This document shows positions 54,979 to 64,000 of a stretch of 64,000 nucleotides of DNA, piece after piece. This DNA comes from Progne subis subis (lineage: Eukaryota; Chordata; Aves; Passeriformes; Hirundinidae). Position 1 is the first letter of the stretch; each line of letters opens with the position of its first letter. The stretch spans positions 1 through 64,000 of the forward strand of contig JAKJHU010000857.1 in assembly GCA_022316685.1 (NCBI GenBank), given 5' to 3'. The notes under the pieces are model-generated. The model saw nothing but the letters and a program-made list of their open reading frames with translations. It had not been told where the DNA came from and searched no databases. Made by a program: the position numbers and the translations under genes.

Positions 54979-57900
54979 TTTCTCCACTCCTTCTTCAAAG
55001 TTAATAAATTCTTTTACTAATATATGAATTCTTCTTCATCTAGCAAAACTGTGGTAGGGGTCCTTTAAAACTGTACTATATGCTCTTAATATTAAAGCTG
55101 CTGGTTGCTTCAGCATTCTCCAATTCCAAAGAAATATTATAACAAACAAAATCAAACTTACACCAACTAAATTAAACAAAACAATAATCAAATAAACCAA
55201 GGTATTGAGCAAACCAATTGCAGCTGGTGACTACCCCAAAAGCACATCCCACCAATGATGGGATGGGCCTTCTACTAACTTTTAAATACTCTCCGTATAG
55301 TCTCTGTGTCATGATGCATTGCAATCAAAGATCTCTTTTTTTCTAATTTTTTCTTTTTTTTTCTATAATCCATGGTGTTTCAATAATTGTGCAACTAAAA
55401 TTAAGTTCATCTCTATAGGCACAGGCAATATTTCTTGAACAGTAGTCAAGCTTGCCTTTATATGTTGGTGGGATACAACATGTGCCTAATAGGAAAAATC
55501 ACATTCTTCAATTTTGACAAAGTTACAAACGCACAAGTTAAATTAAGTTTTCTTACACAGTTGCATTTGTAATTTTTAGCATCTGAATCAGAGACTTACA
55601 GGAGATAAAATCATAAGCTTTCCCTTGGCACTTATATTTACCAGTCACACTGTAATGCAGTGGTGCTGCATTAGCTGTGGCTATAGCGATGGTCATAAAT
55701 GCCACAATTTTCCAGGCTATACCTATTTGATTACCCATTACAATTACAAGCTCTCCTATTTTTCAAAAAGTTGTTATATTATACTTATCATTTATTTTCC
55801 CATTTTAGTTCATTGTCACCCAATTAACTTTCCAGAGTTTCTCAGGAGCTTTCTTCACTCGGGAGTGATGGATCCAGGTGCTTTGTTCCTTGATCTTGAT
55901 TGTATTAAAGATGATGAGGAGCACTTGGAATGGTCTCTCCCACCGTGGTTCCAAAGTTTTTTTCTGCAAAACACTTAATGTATACATAATCCCCAGGCTA
56001 TACATCATGTACTGGTCCATCTAGTTCTCTGGTTTGAGCCCCAGTTTTATAATTTGCTGCTTAATTTGCTACACAATTTTGAAATAAAATATGGCCTCCT
56101 ATCTAAAAACATTGTGGCTGGGACTCCAAAGCATGGTATTATTTCTTATAGCACTGCTTTGGTTACCTCTTGCACTTTGGCAGTTCTGGTAGGGAAAGCT
56201 TCTGGCCACCCTGAAAAGGTATCTGTTAATACCAATAGGTATCCATGCCCTTCTTTCCTGGGTAGTTCTGAAAAATCAATTTGCTATTGCTGCCCAGGTA
56301 CATATCTTTTCCCAATTTGCCCAAGCTCTGGTTTAAAAATATTTTTGGGATTAGTTTGGAGGCAAAGGCTACATTGGCAAGTCACCTAAATTACTATATT
56401 TTACAAATTTCTTGCTATTATTCTATCTTTCAAATAATTAATTTATTCCCCGATGTGTTTTTTTTTTTTTCATGTTCCTCTTTTACTAATGACTATAGCA
56501 TGTAAGAGGGGGAACATAAATCTTCCTTTCCTTTTATCTGTAATAGCCCACCCCTCTTGTCCTTTTTACTGTGCTTTGGCTTACCTTCAATGGAAATTTG
56601 CCCATCTGGAATTAAGACTGCCTATCTCACCTTTAGCTGCTTCTTTTGCCTTTCTGTCCGCCAGCTTGTTTTCTTCATCCAATTCAGAGCTCACTTTTTG
56701 GTGTGCCTTGATATGCATGATGGCTGCCTTTTCAGGTAGCTGGACTGCCTTCAAGTTTTATTATTTCTTGTGCATGTTTAATACTTTTTCCTTGTCAATT
56801 CGACAGTCCTCTTTCTTTCCAAACGGCTCCAAGTGTATGAACTACCTCAAATGCATACCTTAAGTCTGTGTAGATATTAACTTTCTTTCCTTTTGCCAGC
56901 TCTAAAGCCTGAGTTAAAGCAGTTATTTCAGCCTTCTGTGCCGAGGTGTTGGTTGGTAATGGTCCAGACTCTATTACCTCTCATCTTGTGGTAACTGCAT
57001 ACCCAGCATGCCTTCCACTGATGACATAGCTGCTTCCATCGGTGAACCAGGTCTCAGTATTCTCAAGCAGGGTATTCTTCAGATCCGGGCAACTGGAGTA
57101 AGTGGCATTGATGGCCTCCAGGCAGTCATGGATCACTGGTTCTCCTGTACTCCCGCTGAGGAAGGAAGCTGGATTCACAATGTTAGTTACCACAATCTCA
57201 ACATCATCTCGTTCTACCATTATGGCTTGGTACTTCAGGAGTCTCTGTGGGGAGAGCTAATGTCCCCCTTTCACTTTTAGGACTGCAGACACTGTGTGGG
57301 ATACTAGCACGGTCATCTTCTGGCCTAGGGTGAGCTTCTGTGCCTCTTAGATGTTCGCTGCCACTGCTGCAATGGCTCTGAGGCACCCTGGCCATTCCTT
57401 AGCTGCTGCATGCGGCTGCTTAGGCGAGTGCCCTGCGATACGGGCCCAGGTTTTGTGCTGGTATTCCCAAGGCGATCCCCTGCTTCTCATGTGAAAACAA
57501 AAAGAATGGTTTACTCACATCTGGAAGTCCCAGGGCTGGAGCTGACATGAGGGCCTTCTTTAGCTGGTCGAAGGCTCGTGTTGCTTCTTTTGGAGATCCC
57601 TGCTCCCTTCCGTGATCACGGCACACAGAGGTTTAACAAGCAACCCATAGTTAGAAATCCACAGTCTGCACCACCCTGTCATGCCTAGAAAAGTTCTCAG
57701 TTCTTTTACTGTCTGGAGTTTTGGGGTCTGGCATATTGCTTCCTTGTGATCCTACCCTAAGGTTCTTGGTCCAGTACTAACCTCATAGCCCAAATAAATA
57801 ACTGTTTGCTTCACCATCTGGGCTTTCTTCTGGGATATGTGATACCTCTGTAGGCCCAAAAAGTTTAGGAGGATTACCATCCACTCCAGACATGCCTCTT

Positions 57901-58555
57901 GAGTTTTGGTGGCTATCAGGAGGTCATCCACATACTGTAACAGCTGTCTTCCTGATGGAGCTTCCCAGGATTCCAGATCTTTTGCTAGTTGTTCTCCAAA
58001 CAAGGTGGGCAATTTTTTTGAACTCCTGCAGAAGCACTGTCCATGTGAGCTGACTTTTTTATTCAAATGCAAAAATTTTTTGTCTGGCTTCATGCAGAGG
58101 AAGGCAAAAGAAAACATCCTTTAAATCTAAAACAATAAACCATGTTAGTTCAGGTACCTTCAAGTTAACAAAGTGTAAGGGTTGGGAACCACTGGGTGTA
58201 AATCCTCAGTTATCCTATTAACAGCTATGATCCATCAGGCTTTTTTAACAGGAAAAAAAATTCAATCACTAAGCTAATCCCTTAACTTTTCTTCAGGGGG
58301 TATTGCTTAACTCTAACTAGTTGTTTTCCTTTTTTTTTTTTTAACTTATCTTGCACTGGGTGGGGGTGCATTCTTTGCTCTCCTGGTATGTTAGAAGCTC
58401 AAACCCCAGAAAATACCTGATCTATTATTTTCCTGTAAGTCTCACCTTCACTTTTAACTTTAGCCTCATTAGTTATCTACATCAAGCTTAACAATTCCAC
58501 ATATTGTTGATCCTCAACCTCCAAAGTAACCTCTCCATTTTAAAATATTATTATT

Positions 58556-58556
<1 letters not shown>

Positions 58557-58596
<40 letters not shown>
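58557..58596 (+). repeat. Poly(T) tract, ~39 bases, inside proviral pol
   Basis: An uninterrupted T run on the plus strand (A run in the proviral sense) sits between protease and reverse transcriptase coding sequence. Its length is unusual for retroviral coding DNA. Confidence 0.95.
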
Positions 58597-58599
<3 letters not shown>

Positions 58600-60992
58600 T
58601 CTAATTGTTCCAATAGATCCCTGCCCAAAAGTGCTGATGGAGCCTTGGGCATATATAAAACCCTGTGAATTCCCAATTGTTTCCCAAGTTTATATTTCAA
58701 TGGTCTACAAAAATAGGCTTTTTCAGATTGGCCAGTTACCCCTTTTACCATAATATAATCATCTGTTATTGGTATTAAAGCTTTATTTAACACTGAATAT
58801 GTTGCCTCTGTGTTTATCAAAAACTTCATTTCTTTTTCTCTGTTCCCTAGTTTCATTATAACTAGAGGGTCTCCTAGGGTAAGATCCTCCGGTCCATCTT
58901 AGTTTTTCTTAACATGAGCAAACACTGCCTCCCCGTTGTGATGTCCTCTTCTTTGGTTTGTTTCTGAGTCCATTATGCTGTAGGAACCTTTGGAGAGGGC
59001 TCACTGTCACTGCTGGGCAGTGGGAGAGATTTAGGAGTAAGTGGAGTAGACGGAGTAGGGGATAAAATAGAAAATGAAGCTGAACTTGAAATAGAAATCA
59101 GAGTTGATTCAGCTGTGCTTAGAGCTAGAGACAGAGTTGAAATAGAAATTGCTTTGGTTAAAGATGCAGTTGGAGTCAAAGGTGGGGCTGGAGTTGAAAC
59201 AGAAATTGTTGCTTTAAATCAGCTTGATCAAGGAGCTGTTGTTTACACTGGGCACGTTCTCTGTACCGGTTAGCAGAAGAACAATAGTAACATCCTGCAC
59301 AAATTTTACACTGCTAAGGCACCCAGGCACAGTGACAACCTCTAGATGCCCCAAAAGCTGCAGGAAAATTCCCAAAAATACAAGATATTCCATTCACGTC
59401 TTTTCAACTTTCTAAATTCTCCACAGCCCATTGCTCCTAATCCAGAGCCACTAGACTCCCAACAGACATCTGATATAAACCTTCTAGATACATTCTCTTA
59501 TTTTCTCTGTCTATTCACCAGTTTGCTGAATTCACAAACTCCTACGAGTCAAGCCTAAACCACTTAGGTAAAGGAATTCCTTTTATTCATCTGGCCAGAT
59601 TGAGTTCTCACACCGAAGTTACCCTTATTTTAATTCCAACAATCTACAAACACAGTTTCCATACCTAAAATCACAACTAAGTTCTTGTCAAGGGTTTCCG
59701 TTCCTTCTTGCCAAACTGGTTCTGTCCTTTGTCTGTCCTCAATCTACTTCAAAAACATTCACGCTTCAGCTCTCAGAGGCTAATCAACTCTTTCACTCAG
59801 ATATGCTGCACTTAAAACTTTTAACACAAGATGGATGTTGCCTCAAAAATACAGTTACAGTGAACACCCTCCCGGTAACCAAAACACACACACCACAGTC
59901 ACAGCAGGGAGGGGGCTTTAAGGGTTTTCATACACCCCACTCGCTTCGTTTTTCCCCGGCCGTTTCAGTCGCCCGAAAACAGAACCGCGGGTCCAAACTC
60001 CTCAATCGCTTCGTGCTGGTAGCACGTCTCAACAAACTCTCTCACAATCTTTCTCACAGTCAGGACACATTCACACAGTGTAACAACCACAAATCAGGAT
60101 TTGCCCTTACAATTGCTAGTCCTGGATTCTAGCAAACTGAGCCCTCTATGGCACAGCAAATGGCAAAATCCCCTTCTGCCAGCAACGACAATCCGAGCTC
60201 CCCACGGCCCGGTACAACAGGTTAACAGCTTTCTCTGCTGGCAACCAAGTACAACTGACCAGATACCACTCAAGCTTGCAAGCATACTACAGAAGCACAA
60301 GTTGTGCGTGGGACGTCTCCCACGACTTACCAACAGCCTTTCCTGACCATGCGTACGCCTTACAGGTCAAATCACGACACAAACTCTTACAAAACACAAC
60401 ACACACGGTGCAACAATAATTCTTCCACAGCCTAGACACACAAACCCACAAAACATAAATCTGTGCACACTACACACACACACACACCCCCGGTGCGCAC
60501 GGAGCCGCAATCAGGATTTTCTGCGACCCACGACGGGACCCTTTGCATCTTAAGACTCAGGCTAGCCGCTCGAATTATGGATGACCAAGGTACCTTTAAA
60601 CCAAAAACTGACAACAAAACCGGTTAACCTATTGCCGCTGTTGCCCCCACCACGGGACACAGATTATCAAGGCACAACAAAAACCGGTTGCCGCTCCCCA
60701 CCACGGGACACGGGTTACCAAACCAAACCAAGCCAAACCAGGCTCTGCAGAGCAACCAAGGCATGCGTTGTGCACGAGACGTCTCTCAGTGTCTTACCAA
60801 CCGCCTATACCAAAAAGGTACCTATTTTTCAAGTATAAACATACCTTTTTATCCGGAGTTTTAGTAGTCAGGAGTTCTTGTCTGCTGCTGGATGAACAAG
60901 TTGGGCAGCGGAGCTCACTCTTCCAGTAATATCCCAGGGGTGCCCTGAGGGGGTCCTCCACCCGAGCTGGTCTCACAGCTGAGCAGAACCTT

Positions 60993-61010
60993 CTCCTGGC
61001 TGGCTCGCCA
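60993..61010 (-). other. Proviral primer-binding site, tRNA-Arg(ACG)
   Basis: On the minus strand TGGCGAGCCAGCCAGGAG lies three bases inside the 5' LTR. It is complementary to the last 18 bases of vertebrate tRNA-Arg(ACG), CCA included, as recalled from the tRNA sequence. Confidence 0.8.
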
Positions 61011-61013
61011 AAT

Positions 61014-61617
61014 TGAGTCATTGAAAACCGATATAGTCACGGACAAAGACCCTCTAACTAGTTAAAGTTAGAAAGTGGTATGTTTATTCACCGGCGGGCG
61101 GCACGGAAGTCATCTCCGAAAGGCGTGGCCGCCCCGAACAAGGCTCTTTGCTCTCTATTTATTCTCCAAGATCTTACATACGATACATATGCATAACCCC
61201 AGCACCTCCCATCCCCGCTCTGTATTAAAATGAGGCTATTAGTCCTTCACGCGTGCGCAGTTCTTCTCTTGAATTGGGTCGGTGGTCTCGAATTGGGTCA
61301 GTGGTCTCAAAGGATGAAGTCAGGAGAGTCTTCATCAGGTCTCTGTGACCCTCTGGCACGATCCAAGGTCCCCTGCTTCGTGACTGATTGATACCAAGTC
61401 CAGGTGCAGGCCATTGTTCTTACTGGTTTCAATCTGTTCTTATGACAGTTCACTTACTCCACTTTTTCTATAAACAAGCTCATAATATAATAGTTAGCTC
61501 TAGCTTGGGCATCTAATAATCATTAACCTACCATTTACTAATCTAACTTACATCTTGATCAATATAAATTGCTTCTAAATCTTAGCTAAAATCTTAACTC
61601 TTTAAAGTCATGTATCA
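61014..61617 (-). mobile_element. 5' LTR of the class I provirus
   Basis: 604 bp, partner of 54,375-54,978. Its outer flank (CCACTG) does not match the other outer flank (GTCTCA), so no target duplication is present. Confidence 0.95.
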
Positions 61618-62280
61618 CCACTGATGTACAGCAGGCTGGACATGAGCCAGCAGTGTGCCCAGGTGGCCAAGAAGGCCAATGGCACCGGGCCTGGATCAGG
61701 AATGGTGTGGCCAGCAGGAGCAGGGCAGTGATTATTATCCTGTGCTCAGCACTGGTGAGGCCACACCTGGAGTGCTGTGTCCAGTTCTGGCCCCTCAGTT
61801 TAGGAAGGACGTTGAGATGCTTGAGTGCATCCAGACGATGGCAACAAGGCCGGTGAAGGACTTGGAACACAGGTCCTGTGTGGAGTGCCTGAGGGAGCTG
61901 GGCTTGTTTGTCCTGGAGAAAAGGAGACTCAGAGGTGACCTTTTCACTCTCTACAACTTCCTGAAGGGTGGTTGTAGTCAGCTGAGGGTTGGTCTCTTTC
62001 TCCAGGCAGCAACTGACAAAATGAGAGGACACAGTCTGAAGCTGTGTCAAGGGAAATACAGGTTGGATATTAGGAAAAATCTTTTTACGAAAAGGGCGAT
62101 AATGTTCTGGAATGGTCTGCCTGGGGAGGTGGTGGCATCACCATCCCTGCATGTGTTTGTAAAAAGACTGGATGTGGCACTCAGAGCCATGATTTAGTTG
62201 AGGTGTTAGGGCAAGGATTGGGCTCGATAATCTTGAAGATCCCTTCCAACATAGTGATTCCATGATTCTGTCAACTGTTA
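61618..62280 (+). mobile_element. CR1 3' part flanking the provirus on the right
   Basis: Begins at CACTGATGTACAGCAGGCTGG and continues through GCACTGGTGAGGCCACACC, TGGAGAAAAGGAGACTCAG and GGATGTGGCACTCAGAGCC to a normal CR1 end with TGATTCCATGATTCTGTC. It overlaps in content with the left-flank CR1, so the two are separate copies. Confidence 0.85.
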
Positions 62281-62844
62281 GGGAGTACAAGCCTGGGTGA
62301 ATGCAGGGAAAGAATCTCCAGAGCCTGCAGCCAGAAGCTGAGGGTTGTGTGATAGTCATTTAAACAACACCATGGACATTTCAAAAGTGATCCAGAACAT
62401 GAAAATGGGCTGAAAGAGGGAATTTGTTTCTGTGTTCAGTTTTGATGATTCTACATCTCATGCACTGATAAAAATCAGGAGTACAATGAGTTCATTGGAA
62501 GCAGCAAAACAAGCTCTCAGGGCAGATGACAGAAAGAATCTGAAAAGGAGAAATGCAGGGAATGACTTGGTGAACTTGGTCTGTAAGAAGGGTCATTTTG
62601 TCCGAATCGTTTCCAATCCATTCCCTCTGCTTTTGTCCTTCCTAACAAGGGCAATGCATCTCAGATTTCCCATGAAATGAGAACCCCGAGCTTGTCGAAC
62701 TGCCTGAAAGATGCCCTGTTCCTCTGCAGGGACACTCAGGCTGAAACAGGAGCCTGAGCCCTGTCTTGGGAAGCCTCCTCTGAGCTGGAATTTGTGCTGT
62801 GCTGGGAGAGGAGGAGGAGGAGGAGGGGGAGAATGATGGGCACT
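62281..62844. other. Unassigned sequence, no gene
   Basis: Short frames only. A (GGA)n-like purine run lies at 62,806-62,830. Confidence 0.45.
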
Positions 62845-63218
62845 TGTCACTGAGACACACAAAGCAGTCACACGCAGACAAGAGTTTTTTCGCAGAGGTC
62901 CTTCCGATCCAGCTCACAGCCGAGAGAGCGGAGAGAAGAAACCCCTTTGTTTATTTCTTACTTTTTATACATTTCTGGGTCTAGCAGAAGATTGGCTTTT
63001 TGGGGTTTCCACCTCTCAGCCTCAGTGGCCAGAACAATTGTCAGTTACAGTTGTTTTCAGGTTAGAAATATGCAAACAAAGACAGGATTGAAAAACAAAG
63101 GATTAGTTTATGTTACAGCTGTGGGAAAAGGTAGAAAACTGCTCTAATATTCTACAGTAACTAAAAGATCTGACTCTATTTCAAAAGGCTTTAAAAACTC
63201 AGAAAAATCAGGGTAACA
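62845..63218 (-). mobile_element. Solo LTR with target duplication GGCACT
   Basis: TGTCACTGAGACACAC to CAGGGTAACA, 374 bp, flanked by GGCACT at 62,839-62,844 and 63,219-63,224. Same family as 3,677-4,080 and 48,264-48,645. Confidence 0.9.
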
Positions 63219-63224
63219 GGCACT

Positions 63225-64000
63225 GTGTGTCAGGAGCAGGAGGTTTGGGCCGCAGGACATTCCGCCTGTGCCGCTGCCCCGCAATCGGCGGCCGTGCCCG
63301 GGGCTCTGGGCCTGGCCCCGCGTGCGCTGAGCTCCCGACACTGCGGGAGCTCCCCGGGCTGGGCTCAGGTTCTGCTGGGACTGGGCAGCAGGCTGGGCTC
63401 AACTGGGATCATCAGCAGCTGGAGATACCTCTGGGCATCTCCACTTTGTGCTGCTGCTCGGAAGCAACGATGAAGCGAGTTGAGAAGTTCTCATTTTTTT
63501 TTTCCTCTTCTGGTGGATTTTTTCATTTTATTTTTCACTCCAGAGGCAAATTCTGTGATGACCTCTGTGAGTTGATTCTATTTCAGCAGCAACAGCAACA
63601 GGGCTGTGTTTGAGCACTTCAAATGTGGCCTGTGTGTCTTTAATTCTCCTCAACTTTGAGCTCAGGGACCTGTGAACATTTGGAGATCTGCTACTCATGA
63701 TGCCAGAGTTCCCCATCACAAAGGCACTCTGGGTGGCACCAATCAAAAAATTGCAGTTTTACAGATAAAATTCAAGTGGCAAGCAGAAGAGGGGCAACAG
63801 CAGTCATGATCTACAATTCCCAAGTCAAAGGCAGCAGCAGCCTCCTGCTGTCACCTCAGGGTGCGTAAAACAGTGCTGAAAACAGCGCTGGAACCCGATC
63901 CTTTCTTTCTCTGGAGGCTGGCTCAGGGCAGCACAGCCGGGCCCGGAGGCATCAGGGCTGTTTGTGGGTGATTGTCGCTCTACTCCAGAATTCAGCTGGA
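63225..64000. other. Unassigned sequence, no gene
   Basis: GC-rich from 63,240 to 63,440, then mixed. Frames up to 128 codons lack domains or splice context. Nothing recognised to the window end. Confidence 0.4.

Larger units (their letters stand above)
54979..61010 (-). pseudogene. Gamma-type provirus interior (gag remnant, pro, pol, env start), degraded
   Basis: Minus-strand order from 61,010 down. A long leader, 60,990-59,200, has CA repeats near 60,470 and no recognisable gag. A Ser/Pro-rich frame lies at 59,179-58,973. Protease lies near 58,856-58,600; its DTG active site reads NTE (58,814-58,806). A run of about 39 A follows. Reverse transcriptase lies near 58,550-57,750 with the catalytic LQYVDDLLIA, and a connection segment near 57,626-57,420. 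RNase H lies near 57,150-56,640 with FTDGSSY and a HIKAHQKV-like end. Integrase core lies near 56,260-56,130 and its C-terminus near 55,950-55,830 (ERPFQVLL..IKIKEQ..WIHHSRVK). Env is only a signal-peptide start at 55,738-55,553 plus ~570 bases, so most is deleted. Frame shifts separate nearly every domain. Confidence 0.85.

Noticed and set aside
1..64000. tRNA or rRNA genes
   Set aside because: I saw no cloverleaf-like boxes or rRNA sequence. The only tRNA-related stretch is the 18-base proviral primer site.

Overview
The window is bird genomic DNA, most likely from a songbird (Passeriformes). Avian CR1 retrotransposons occur in both orientations, avian-type ERV LTRs are frequent, an OR14-like olfactory receptor pseudogene is present, and two copies of a PIM1-like serine/threonine kinase are present, a family known to be expanded in songbirds. 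Nothing looks bacterial. Apart from one terminal exon of NUDT7, everything recognisable as coding is broken or retroviral.

Layout. (1) 1-9.7 kb: LTRs sitting in a ~40-bp minisatellite, an OR pseudogene, and a long reverse-strand CR1. (2) 9.7-45.65 kb: one large inverted repeat. The arms are about 16.2 kb (9,710-25,865) and 16.7 kb (28,966-45,647), around a ~3.1 kb spacer. Each arm holds, from the centre outward, a PIM-like kinase pseudogene, unidentified exon-like segments, a 51-bp VNTR, a CR1 tail, a ~40-bp minisatellite, an ERVL-type LTR with an internal 39-bp VNTR, further LTR-like pieces, an OR gene tail and a TGATGTCA-rich array. The two kinase copies are head to head. The right copy lost its start where a CR1 in the spacer abuts it. 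(3) 45.65-48.1 kb: a small LTR-bounded provirus whose main ORF joins gag capsid in frame to integrase. (4) 48.2-52.6 kb: nested LTRs and an env remnant. (5) 53.5-53.9 kb: the NUDT7 terminal exon. (6) 54.4-61.6 kb: a gamma-type (class I) provirus on the minus strand with two 604-bp LTRs, a tRNA-Arg(ACG) primer site, degraded pol and almost no env. (7) 61.6-64 kb: CR1, a solo LTR with a clean 6-bp target duplication, and unassigned sequence.

History that can be read here. Elements in both arms (ERVL LTR, OR tail, CR1 tail, both VNTRs) predate the inverted duplication. A 671-bp solo LTR in the right arm, a ~154-bp tandem duplication in the left arm and different VNTR copy numbers postdate it. 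Both outer ends of the inverted repeat lie at LTR-like sequence and the inner right end lies at a CR1 edge, which suggests repeat-mediated rearrangement. All readings are by eye. Similarity claims rest on motifs visible in the sequence and remembered family features, and divergence figures are approximate.
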